In this document: piece by piece, positions 8,682-15,923 of the stretch
Position numbering within the stretch: position 1 is the first letter of the stretch
Layout: each line of letters begins with the position of its first letter
DNA from: Lentisphaerae bacterium ADurb.Bin242
Lineage (GTDB): Bacteria; Verrucomicrobiota; Lentisphaeria; Victivallales; UBA1829
Direction of reading: 5' to 3'
Assembly: GCA_002069785.1 (NCBI GenBank)
Contig: MWCA01000022.1
Location: forward strand, 1-64,000
Length of the DNA: 64,000 nt
Translations under genes and position numbers: made by a program
The notes under the pieces: generated by a model
The model's database searches: none
Told to the model about the DNA's origin: nothing
Seen by the model: the letters and a program-made list of their open reading frames with translations, nothing else

Positions 8682-8747
8682 AATATATCACATCTCTTTT
8701 ATAATTTCAATGTTGCAATTGAAAATAAATATGCTCGGCCATATATT
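8682..8747. promoter_or_regulatory. Divergent promoters for endonuclease pair and NUDIX gene
   Basis: Minus strand: TTGAAA (8705-8710), 17 bases, TATATT (8682-8687), reading into the endonucleases. Plus strand: TTGAAA (8719-8724), 17 bases, TATATT (8742-8747), reading into the NUDIX gene. The -35 boxes lie only 8 bases apart, so the two promoters probably compete or share regulation. Confidence 0.6.
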
Positions 8748-8776
8748 ACCAATAGTAAAGTTAAAGGATTGTCAAG

Positions 8777-9265
8777 GTGATTTGTGAATTAACAAACATG
8801 TGTATGATAACCGACTCTACTGGGCGGGTGTTGGTACAGGATCGTTTGCCAACACCGACTAATGCGTGGAGTGGATTGACCTTTCCTGGTGGACATGTCG
8901 AACCAGGTGAAAGTATTATCGCGTCGGTAACGCGAGAAGTTCTTGAAGAAACTGGACTAACGATATCAGATATTCAAAACTGTGGTTATGTTCAATGGTA
9001 CAACCCGAAGGACAGATCCAAGTACATTGTTTTTCTCTTTCACTCCTCCGCGTTTACGGGTGAATTGAAGTCATCCACGGAGGGGCACATGGAGTGGATG
9101 ACACTCAGCGAAATGGAATCGGGAAAGTTGGCTCCAAACATGGAAAAGTATGCCTATACCCATCGATCAGAGATTGAGCAGAAGGGACGCGAGGCATTTG
9201 CTACCGTGCAGGAGAAAATCGCTCCAGCGAAGCAATCTGCGGTTAGCCCCAGTATATTACTGTAA
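8777..9265 (+). CDS. NUDIX hydrolase (MutT-like)
   Basis: NUDIX proteins hydrolyse nucleoside diphosphates linked to another group, for example 8-oxo-dGTP. The NUDIX box is intact: GGHVEPGESIIASVTREVLEETGL covers the G(x5)E(x7)REUxEExGU pattern at about residues 39-62. The family N-terminus ELTNMCMI supports the GTG start at 8777, with AAAGGA upstream. The length (162 aa) is normal. It is divergent from the endonuclease pair and shares their promoter region; NUDIX genes are sometimes found in defence islands, but a link with restriction is an inference here. Confidence 0.85.
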   Translation: MICELTNMCMITDSTGRVLVQDRLPTPTNAWSGLTFPGGHVEPGESIIASVTREVLEETGLTISDIQNCGYVQWYNPKDRSKYIVFLFHSSAFTGELKSSTEGHMEWMTLSEMESGKLAPNMEKYAYTHRSEIEQKGREAFATVQEKIAPAKQSAVSPSILL

Positions 9266-9318
9266 CATGTAAATTTGCAAGTTGAGCACACCCCCAATCG
9301 CAGAAAGGAATAGAAGAT

Positions 9319-10959
9319 ATGCCGAAAAGCGAGTTGATATCTTCCGTGGAGAAGATATCGGAACGGATCGCCCGGAAGGTTTTGAAGGACTGCAAGTTCT
9401 TCGGAACGATGGGAACATGGATCAAGACGCTGCAGGACGAGAACCGGACGCTGAAACGCCGTGTCGAAGAACTTGAAATCCGGGTGAAGAAACTGAACGA
9501 CTACGGGCCTACGCCTGTCGCTGGAACGAGAAAGCATGCCGCGCCGGGAGATGCGCAACAGCCTCTCGATGGTACAATGAAAGCGCCGCCGCGGCTCACC
9601 AAGGCGCAGATGAGGAAAATCAGGACGGACCGGGGACTCAGTCAAGTCCAGTTCGCACAGTTGCTGGGAGTCTCGTATTTCCGCTACAACAAATGGGAAC
9701 TTGGCAAAACCGCCGTTCCGCCGGATACGGAACGGATGATCCGGGAGATCCGGGAGATGAAGGCGTCGGATCTCCGCACCTGCATGCAGAATGCCGGAAT
9801 ATTTCAACCGAACGGAAAAACAGCGCCATCCGCGGCAAAGACGGGCAGCGGAGACGTGCCGGAACATCCGGTTCGGAATGAAACCCCAAAAGACGGCGTG
9901 CCGGGAAAAACGGCGGAGAAACCTCCGGAGACGGCTTCTCGGACATCACGGAGTAAAGAGACCGGTTCAAAAGCGGCGATATCTCCCGAAGAGGTGAAAT
10001 CCATCCGCTCCGCGCTCGGCATGACCCAATATGAAATCGCGGCAAAACTGAAGATAAAGGAAACCCGGTATAAAAACTGGGAACAGGGTAGAGTGAATAC
10101 TCCGGCCGCATTCATCAAAAAAATCAGGGCGCTGCTTCCAGCTGCGGAGCCGCGCAAGACGGCTGAAATTCCGGCTTCGAATACGGCGGTGTCCCGGACG
10201 GCGGCGAAGTCCGCCGCCATCCAGCCCAAAGAACTGCAGGCGCTCCGCGAGGAACTCGGGCTCACCCGGCGCGAGATGGCCAATGCGCTCAACATCAAAA
10301 AGAACCGGTATTGCAACTGGGAATACGGCATCGCCCATGCCGCGCCGCAATTTGTCCGGAAAATGCGCCAGATGCTGGAGGCGAAGAAAAAAGACGCTCC
10401 ATTACCAGTCCGGGAAAAAAAGCAAGCGGACGTCGATCGGCAGGCGGAGACGCCGCAATTTGATTTTTCGGATATCCTGAACCCGGACAAGGTTCCATCC
10501 GAACTGCCTCCGATCCGGTTGAAGGAAATCCGGGCGTTCCTGAAACTCACCCAGCGGCAGATCGCCGCCCGGCTGGACATCAAGGAAACCCGTTACACCA
10601 ACTGGGAATGCGGATACGGAAAAGCGTCGCCGGATTATGTCCGCCGGGTGCTTGCCCTGCTGTCAGAGAATTTGCGGAAAGATGCAGAACTCCGCGATGG
10701 AAAGTCCGGCAGCCCTTCGACCGGAGTTGCGGCGGAAGCGGACGTCGTCCTGTCCGCAAGAGAAAACCGCAGAATCCGCGCGGAACTCGGAATGAGCCAG
10801 AGACAAGTAGCCGAGGCGCTCGGGATAAAGGAATCACGCTATAAGAACTGGGAATACGGAACGACGAAAACGCCGGCCGAATTCTCAAAGATGATCCTGG
10901 CGCTGCACACGCTGGAGCAGACAAAGGCTGTCCTCCAGCAAAGCGAGGTTGAGAAATGA
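9319..10959 (+). CDS. Protein with five tandem XRE-type HTH domains
   Basis: A coiled-coil-like segment (about residues 32-60) is followed by five XRE-like helix-turn-helix domains at about 92-148, 221-273, 301-354, 397-449 and 478-531, separated by charged, proline-rich linkers. Each repeats the pattern LGxxxxRYxNWExG (for example IKETRYKNWEQG, IKETRYTNWECG, IKESRYKNWEYG); the first is the most divergent. Repeats 2, 4 and 5 are very close to each other, which suggests recent internal duplication. XRE regulators normally have one such domain. The coupled downstream DDE protein suggests that this one recognises a tandem array of sites at transposon ends or targets. The start at 9319 follows AAAGGAA. 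No catalytic domain is visible. Confidence 0.8.
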   Translation: MPKSELISSVEKISERIARKVLKDCKFFGTMGTWIKTLQDENRTLKRRVEELEIRVKKLNDYGPTPVAGTRKHAAPGDAQQPLDGTMKAPPRLTKAQMRKIRTDRGLSQVQFAQLLGVSYFRYNKWELGKTAVPPDTERMIREIREMKASDLRTCMQNAGIFQPNGKTAPSAAKTGSGDVPEHPVRNETPKDGVPGKTAEKPPETASRTSRSKETGSKAAISPEEVKSIRSALGMTQYEIAAKLKIKETRYKNWEQGRVNTPAAFIKKIRALLPAAEPRKTAEIPASNTAVSRTAAKSAAIQPKELQALREELGLTRREMANALNIKKNRYCNWEYGIAHAAPQFVRKMRQMLEAKKKDAPLPVREKKQADVDRQAETPQFDFSDILNPDKVPSELPPIRLKEIRAFLKLTQRQIAARLDIKETRYTNWECGYGKASPDYVRRVLALLSENLRKDAELRDGKSGSPSTGVAAEADVVLSARENRRIRAELGMSQRQVAEALGIKESRYKNWEYGTTKTPAEFSKMILALHTLEQTKAVLQQSEVEK

Positions 10960-11564
10960 ATGAAGAACAGTCCTTTTATATGCATCTCCCGCTGACTCAG
11001 CGGGAAAAACTCAGGGAGAAGCAAAGCCGGAAAACATACCGGGATTTCGTGGAAGACCTGACCGCGCTCGACGCCAATGCCCAGATGGACGCCGAATCCG
11101 ATTATCTCATACAGGAGAACCGCCTCCTGTATGAACGGCTGACTTCAAACGACACCGAGCTTCTGGACATTACGCCGGACAATTACCGTATTCTGGGGGA
11201 ACTGGCGAAGCTGCTTGCCGACGCCTTCCATGACGATGTGACGGTCATGAAATACGAAGACCTGATGCGCGGATATGAATATTTCAAGAACAATCCTCCG
11301 GTTCAGAAATCCAATCAGATCCCCCTTGAGGCGGAACAGCTGATTGTCGACATGGCGCTGAAGCACCTGACCTGGGGCGCGCCGCATATTCTGCATGCGA
11401 TGCGCAATATCGGATACCTTGAACTGAAAGAGCACCATGTCCGGAAAGCTTTGGACCGCAACCATATTCCTATTGCGCGTACACGGATAAAAAAAGGCAT
11501 CTCATGGCGGAATTTCGCCGAAGTGCTGAAACGTTCTTCCAACGAGGGCGTGATCGTCAAATGA
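10956..11564 (+). CDS. HTH-only transposase-related protein, 202 aa
   Basis: The N-terminal half is acidic and helical (LTQREKLREKQSRKTYRDFVEDL). The C-terminal half (about residues 125-195) reads WGAPHILHAMRNIGYLELKE then VRKALDRNHIPIARTR and SWRNFAEV. This matches the HTH linker that precedes the rve catalytic domain in integrase-type transposases of planctomycetes and relatives, but the catalytic domain is absent. It overlaps both neighbours by ATGA and so is translated with them. It may be an accessory DNA-binding subunit or the product of an ancient split of a transposase gene. Confidence 0.65.
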   Translation: MNEEQSFYMHLPLTQREKLREKQSRKTYRDFVEDLTALDANAQMDAESDYLIQENRLLYERLTSNDTELLDITPDNYRILGELAKLLADAFHDDVTVMKYEDLMRGYEYFKNNPPVQKSNQIPLEAEQLIVDMALKHLTWGAPHILHAMRNIGYLELKEHHVRKALDRNHIPIARTRIKKGISWRNFAEVLKRSSNEGVIVK

Positions 11565-12673
11565 GTCCCGATCCGAGAAGGCGCAGGCTGAAAAGCCCCT
11601 ACGAAAAATGGCACCGGATGCTGCGGGAATTCGCCGGCAACGTGGAGCTCGATCCCGTCCTTGCCGTACGGAATGAATTCCTCCGGCTGGAAAACATGCT
11701 TCTCTGGGGAATGTATTATGAGAAGAACGAACGGCTGAAGCTTTTTGAACATGAAAAAGAGCGCCTTGCCGTTCCGGCGTCGCGGATGAAGGGACGCACG
11801 AAAGTCCATGTATCGCTGCTTTCGCCATCTCAGATCATCAAATACTCCCGGACCGCCGCGGGCAGGAAATACACAAGCCTGTTTCCCCGGAAGCCGAGGC
11901 GGCTGCGACTGCCATTCATCCACCTGGAAGCGGTGATACGCGGCATCGCCGCCGAGCATTCCGCATGGAAAAAACAGCAGATATTCCACGAAGTAAAGAA
12001 ATATTTCCCGGAAGTCCCGGCGTTCCGGGTGTATGACATCCTTTACGACATCAACTTCTGGGACGGACAGAAAAACGTCCGGGGACTTCCATGGAAGGAG
12101 TTTCTGGCCCGGTTCGAAAGAGTGACCTGGGCCGGAGACTTCTTCTCGGTTCAGGTCTGGACGGAATACGGCCTCGTCACCTATTACGTCCTTTTCTTCA
12201 TACATCTGGCGACCCAGCGCGTGTTCATCGGCGGAGTCTCTCCCCGCGCGACGGCGGAGTGGCTGGTCAACATGATCAAAGCCTGGACCGACGCAGGAAG
12301 CCCGTTCGGACCGGACGCGCGTTTCCTCATCCGGGATCGAGACCGCCGCTACACGACTGAGGTGGACTGGTATTTCACCCAGATCGGAATCCTGCCGAAG
12401 AAGATCGCCGCCGGCGCACCGGTGATGAATTACCATGCGGAACAATTCGTCCGGAAAATCAAGCATGAATGCCTGAACCACTGCATGTTCCTGAGCGAGA
12501 AAGCCCTGCGGGATACGCTGGACGCCTATCTCGCATATTATCATACCCAGCGTCCGAATACGAAATTCAACGGCGGGTGCATCATCGAGGATGCAACGCA
12601 TTGGCAAAGAGAAGGAGACGTGACCCACGTCAGCGCGATTCCCGGCCTGCTGGGCTATTATTACCGGGCATAA
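11561..12673 (+). CDS. DDE integrase-core (rve) transposase
   Basis: The rve fold is clear. The first aspartate lies in TWAGDFFSVQVWTEYG, the second in LIRDRDRRYT, and the glutamate in YHAEQFVRKIKHECLNH, followed by LDAYLAYYHTQRPN. This is the D, D, E triad of the retroviral integrase superfamily, which joins DNA ends by transesterification. The N-terminal 180 residues hold an HTH-like linker (KKQQIFHEVKKYFPEVPAF) and the family signature LPWKEFLARFERVTWAGDFF. I use the ATG at 11561, which overlaps the previous stop (ATGA); an upstream ATG at 11504 lies inside the preceding gene. The C-terminus after the catalytic domain is short. All three catalytic residues are present, so it may be active. 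Confidence 0.88.
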   Translation: MSPDPRRRRLKSPYEKWHRMLREFAGNVELDPVLAVRNEFLRLENMLLWGMYYEKNERLKLFEHEKERLAVPASRMKGRTKVHVSLLSPSQIIKYSRTAAGRKYTSLFPRKPRRLRLPFIHLEAVIRGIAAEHSAWKKQQIFHEVKKYFPEVPAFRVYDILYDINFWDGQKNVRGLPWKEFLARFERVTWAGDFFSVQVWTEYGLVTYYVLFFIHLATQRVFIGGVSPRATAEWLVNMIKAWTDAGSPFGPDARFLIRDRDRRYTTEVDWYFTQIGILPKKIAAGAPVMNYHAEQFVRKIKHECLNHCMFLSEKALRDTLDAYLAYYHTQRPNTKFNGGCIIEDATHWQREGDVTHVSAIPGLLGYYYRA

Positions 12674-12853
12674 TGCTTCATATGAAATGCATTCATCACC
12701 ATATGATGTCTTGAAACGGGACCCATGTATATTGCACTTGGTTTGAAAAGCCATGGCGGTTTTGAAAGAGTAAAGATCCGTTGCACGCAAACAGGTATAA
12801 TCTACGCTTCGCCCAAGGATAAAAAAGGCGATTTTTTTTGAGAAAAAAAATTC

Positions 12854-12887
12854 ACGGACACGATTTGTCCGTTTGGTGTGTTATAAT
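12854..12887 (+). promoter_or_regulatory. Palindromic operator plus extended -10 promoter of CD-NTase pair
   Basis: ACGGACA (12854-12860), 5 bases, TGTCCGT (12866-12872) is a perfect 7-bp inverted repeat. It lies where a -35 box would be, upstream of TGT-TATAAT (12879-12887). No good -35 is visible, so a bound regulator may control initiation. The start codon is 33 bases further on. Confidence 0.55.
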
Positions 12888-12920
12888 ATACAGCAAACAT
12901 TAAATGACAAGGAGTTGGTA

Positions 12921-13673
12921 ATGAGTTTGGATCATGATATCAATAACAATGATTTTCTGTTGGAGGCTTTTGCTGCAGAGCAAGTTTGTCTTTGTGCATC
13001 CCTGAATTCTTCGAAGCGAATTACTCACAACGGCGATCGCGGTGAAGTCAATGAACTTTTTTTCATAGACTTTCTAAGGCGTTATCTGCCTAATCGGTAT
13101 ACTGTGGAAAAGGCCATCGTTTTAGATCATACCGGGGCAGTAAGCGATTCCATTGACATTGTCGTCTTTGACCGGCAATATACCCCCACGCTACTTGATA
13201 ATAACCATCATAGATACGTCCCCGCAGAGGCGGTTTACGCGGTTTTCGAGTGCAAACCAACAATCAATAAAGGATATTTAGAGTATGCAGCGAAAAAGGC
13301 TGCCTCTGTCCGAAAATTAAAACGCACAAGCATTAGCATTCACCACGCGGGTGGTACCTACCCTCCCAAAGAGCCATTTCATATCGTTGCCGGTATATTG
13401 TCCATAAATGTTGACTGGGAAAGCGGTGTCTTTGGTGAGCCTTTTGAAGCAGTTCATTCTTACTTAACTGGAGACGAACAGTTGGATTGTGGGTTCGCAG
13501 CTTATGGAGCATCGTTTGATATTTATGATGGTAAGTATTCATATGGCCCACGGCAGAACGCTCTTGCCTACTTTGCATTCCGCTTGCTTGCCAAACTTCA
13601 AACATTGGCGACCGTGCCTGCGGTGAATTGGCAGGCGTATGCAAATGCCATCGCCGAACACGGGATACGATAA
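12921..13673 (+). CDS. DUF6602-like protein, PD-(D/E)xK nuclease-like fold, candidate effector
   Basis: A 250-aa protein starting at 12921 after AAGGAG. Residues E42/E45 (RGEVNELFFIDFL), D79 (SDSIDIVVFD), and E110-x-K112 (AVYAVFECKP) form the spacing of a PD-(D/E)xK nuclease core, as in the DUF6602 group, which I recognise with moderate certainty. It overlaps the CD-NTase gene by one base (TAATG), so the two are made together. In CBASS defence, a nucleotide second messenger made by the CD-NTase activates a toxic effector; a nuclease-like partner in this position is the natural candidate. No messenger-binding domain such as SAVED or CARF is visible, so a direct role as effector is unproven. 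AT-rich. Confidence 0.6.
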   Translation: MSLDHDINNNDFLLEAFAAEQVCLCASLNSSKRITHNGDRGEVNELFFIDFLRRYLPNRYTVEKAIVLDHTGAVSDSIDIVVFDRQYTPTLLDNNHHRYVPAEAVYAVFECKPTINKGYLEYAAKKAASVRKLKRTSISIHHAGGTYPPKEPFHIVAGILSINVDWESGVFGEPFEAVHSYLTGDEQLDCGFAAYGASFDIYDGKYSYGPRQNALAYFAFRLLAKLQTLATVPAVNWQAYANAIAEHGIR

Positions 13674-15100
13674 TGTTTAACTATTCAAAGCAAATCGAAG
13701 CATTTCGAGATCAAAAAGTCCGCCTTGAAAAAGACTTGATGGATAAACTATATGGTCATCGGCAAGCCAATCGCGACAGGATCATTGCGCGGCTTCCCAA
13801 TATCATTAGTGGGCTCACTGTGTCCAATAATGATTTCTGTCCGCAGGGATCAGTCGCGGTAAAAACGATAATCCAAACTCGTTTTACAGATGAAGAGTAT
13901 GATATTGACGATGGATTGATATTGTCCGAAAAAAATATATCCGGCTTTTCGGCGGCAAAAATCAAGGATAAGGTGCGGGAAGCATTGGATGATATGCGCT
14001 TTAAAACTCCACCTGAAGTTCATCATAATTGTGTGCGAGTTTTTTATGCCGACGAAGACAAAGAAAAGCATCATGTTGACTTCCCTGTATATAGGAAACG
14101 CAAAGATCAAGATGACAATGAAATTCAGGAGTTAGCTGGAGCGAGTGGTTGGGTAGAATCCGATCCCACCAGAGTTAACGCTTGGTTTCTCGGAGAAGTT
14201 GAAGATCGAAATGCGAAGTCAGATGGTTTTGGGACTCAATTTCGGCATTTGGTTCAACTGCTGAAGCGCTTTTGTCGGAGCCGTGAAGATTGGGATATGC
14301 CCAATGGGATGAAACTCACCATGCTGGTCGCAGAATTGCAGCCGATGGGATATGATCGCATTGATGAGGCGTTCTTTTACTTATTGAAGGCATTACGAAG
14401 TCGCCTGTCTCATAACAAAAGAATTTTCAACTTAGCGCATCCAGACCAACCTGAATTGACAAAAACTGCCAATGACTCCAATGTCCAAAGTCTTTACGAA
14501 GAACTTGAAGAAGCTATTGCAAAATGTCAGATCCTTTTTTCGACGACCGATACAGATGATGCAAGGGAAGCATGGGATTTTGTTTTCATGAGCGATGGTT
14601 TTTTGGAGGATTTTGATACTGAAAACCAAGGGCAATCTCAAGTCAAAGCCAGTGCGCAGATAGGCATTTGTTCAAGTTTTATGTCTGCTATAGCATGGAT
14701 TCGCTCACATTTCGATATTTCGCATCGACAAGAACCATATTGGCCAATATTACCACAAGGAAATGTGGAAATTACCGCAAAACTTACAGAGCAAGGCTTT
14801 CGTGATAGAAGATTCAAAAGCAATTGCTCCCCCTTGCCAAAACGATGCACGCTGACATTTCGTGCTGAAACTAATATCTCCAAGCCATATAAAATTTACT
14901 GGCAAGTTGTTAATACCGGAGCCGAGGCCGTTCGGCATAATGGATTACGTGGGGGATTCTTAGATGGAGTTATTGTTCGTGGAGGTTCAACCAGAACTGA
15001 ATCGACACAATATGAAGGGAATCATTGGATAGAATGTTTTATTGTGAAAAACGGCATGTGCGTTGCACGTAGTGGTGAGTTTATAGTGAATATTGAATAA
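13673..15100 (+). CDS. CD-NTase (cGAS/DncV-like nucleotidyltransferase) with AGS-C-type C-terminal domain
   Basis: CD-NTases make cyclic di- or trinucleotides that signal phage infection. The catalytic core is present: GS at residues 59-60 (PQGSVAVKT), the metal-binding pair D77 and D79 (YDIDDGLIL) and the third acidic residue D136 (HHVDFPVY). The C-terminal 110 residues (NCSPLPKRCTLTFRA, YWQVVNTGAEA, LRGGF, CVARSGEF) match the adenylyl/guanylyl and SMODS C-terminal sensor domain found in bacterial CD-NTase operons. Length is 475 aa. Cap2/Cap3 (E1/E2, JAB) or HORMA/TRIP13 genes are absent nearby, so if this is CBASS it is of the minimal kind with one partner gene upstream. Start at 13673 overlaps the previous stop. 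Confidence 0.85.
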   Translation: MFNYSKQIEAFRDQKVRLEKDLMDKLYGHRQANRDRIIARLPNIISGLTVSNNDFCPQGSVAVKTIIQTRFTDEEYDIDDGLILSEKNISGFSAAKIKDKVREALDDMRFKTPPEVHHNCVRVFYADEDKEKHHVDFPVYRKRKDQDDNEIQELAGASGWVESDPTRVNAWFLGEVEDRNAKSDGFGTQFRHLVQLLKRFCRSREDWDMPNGMKLTMLVAELQPMGYDRIDEAFFYLLKALRSRLSHNKRIFNLAHPDQPELTKTANDSNVQSLYEELEEAIAKCQILFSTTDTDDAREAWDFVFMSDGFLEDFDTENQGQSQVKASAQIGICSSFMSAIAWIRSHFDISHRQEPYWPILPQGNVEITAKLTEQGFRDRRFKSNCSPLPKRCTLTFRAETNISKPYKIYWQVVNTGAEAVRHNGLRGGFLDGVIVRGGSTRTESTQYEGNHWIECFIVKNGMCVARSGEFIVNIE

Positions 15101-15125
15101 AAATTTTTGCTTCCGGGCAAATTAT

Positions 15126-15150
15126 CCCCGCCGCAAGCAGCGGGGTATTT
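15126..15150 (+). terminator. Hairpin after CD-NTase, possible terminator
   Basis: CCCCGC (15126-15131) and GCGGGG (15140-15145) form a stem with an 8-base loop, followed by tattt. The T run is poor, so termination may be partial. It lies 25 bases after the CD-NTase stop. Confidence 0.45.
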
Positions 15151-15638
15151 AATGCTCGCCCTCGCGCGGTTCGCTAGACCGAGATGATGCCTCATGTAAT
15201 GGACAGATTACATGAGAGAAACCAGGGGCGAATAGGTGATGCCAGCCCCGGGATGTTTGCCTGCAATTACGAACAGGACATGGCCGGCGAGATCACCGAG
15301 GTGTCGTTCCTCGGCGGACTCCTGCACGGGTACCGCCGGGAAAGGATGGCCGCGTGAGCGTGAGGAATTTATGCACTCCCGTGGGCGACGGCATTTTCAG
15401 AAGCCTTTACGCGAGTCTTTTTGTGAGGCGTTTCCCGCTCCCGAATACGTGTTATCACAGCGGAGAGAAGATAACTGGCTTGCCGAAGATATATGCGTTC
15501 ATCCGGGTAGGCTTTCCTTTGGGTGTCATCGTTCTGACGAAGTGTTGGCGTTGCGTTCATAGCGTTTCCTTTCGATTTTGTCCATTTTGGCGGCTGTCAA
15601 TTGATTTGCACCGTCGATAAGGGAAACGCCAGTCGGTT

Positions 15639-15806
15639 ATGGCAAGAAATGTTGAAGATTTCCGGATTCTCCAGTCACGGACGGATATTCTTAATAAAAC
15701 AGCGCCGGGTGGCACTACTTGGAATACCCCATTGGAGGGTGATTTCGAATATGCTGAAAAAAGGAGAGTGATTTCGGACGGATATATCGACGGCTTCCTG
15801 CCGTAA
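15639..15806 (+). CDS. Possible small protein or gene remnant, 55 aa
   Basis: An ORF beginning MARNVEDFRILQSRTD and ending RVISDGYIDGFLP. Composition looks protein-like, but no ribosome binding site is visible and I do not recognise it. It may be a remnant of a larger gene. Confidence 0.2.
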   Translation: MARNVEDFRILQSRTDILNKTAPGGTTWNTPLEGDFEYAEKRRVISDGYIDGFLP

Positions 15807-15923
15807 AGTCCATATCACATTGCGCTACGCAAGGGGCGGCAACAGAGAATTGCAATCTATTCCTATTCAATCTATTGCCAAAACGGAGAATTTTTCCTGC
15901 TTGTTTATAAATGGCCGACCATT

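Larger units (their letters stand above)
9319..12673 (+). mobile_element. Three-gene DDE transposase-like unit with five-HTH protein
   Basis: Three genes are joined by ATGA overlaps at 10956-10959 and 11561-11564: a five-HTH DNA-binding protein, an HTH-only transposase relative, and a DDE integrase-fold protein. Coupled expression suggests fixed stoichiometry. I could not find convincing terminal inverted repeats or target duplications, so the outer limits are those of the genes. It differs from IS21 or Mu-type units because no AAA ATPase gene is present. Confidence 0.55.
15101..15923. other. Mainly non-coding stretch at the island's right edge
   Basis: No convincing gene of normal size. It contains the hairpin at 15126-15145 and a perfect 10-bp inverted repeat CTCATGTAAT-6-ATTACATGAG (15191-15216). 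It also has a short fragment in frame at 15253-15357 (MFACNYEQDMAGEITEV...) that looks like the end of a lost protein, and the small ORF listed separately. It reads as debris between the mobile island and the carbohydrate operon. Confidence 0.5.

Noticed and set aside
9266..12741. CATGTAAATTTGCAAGTTG (9266-9284) and CATGTATATTGCACTTGG (12724-12741) flank the three-gene transposase unit
   Set aside because: The match is imperfect, in direct not inverted orientation, and in AT-rich sequence. It is too weak to call the element ends.
15253..15357. A 34-residue fragment (MFACNYEQDMAGEITEV...) possibly from a phage terminase-like gene
   Set aside because: The ACNY similarity is too short to support a gene call; kept only as part of the debris description.
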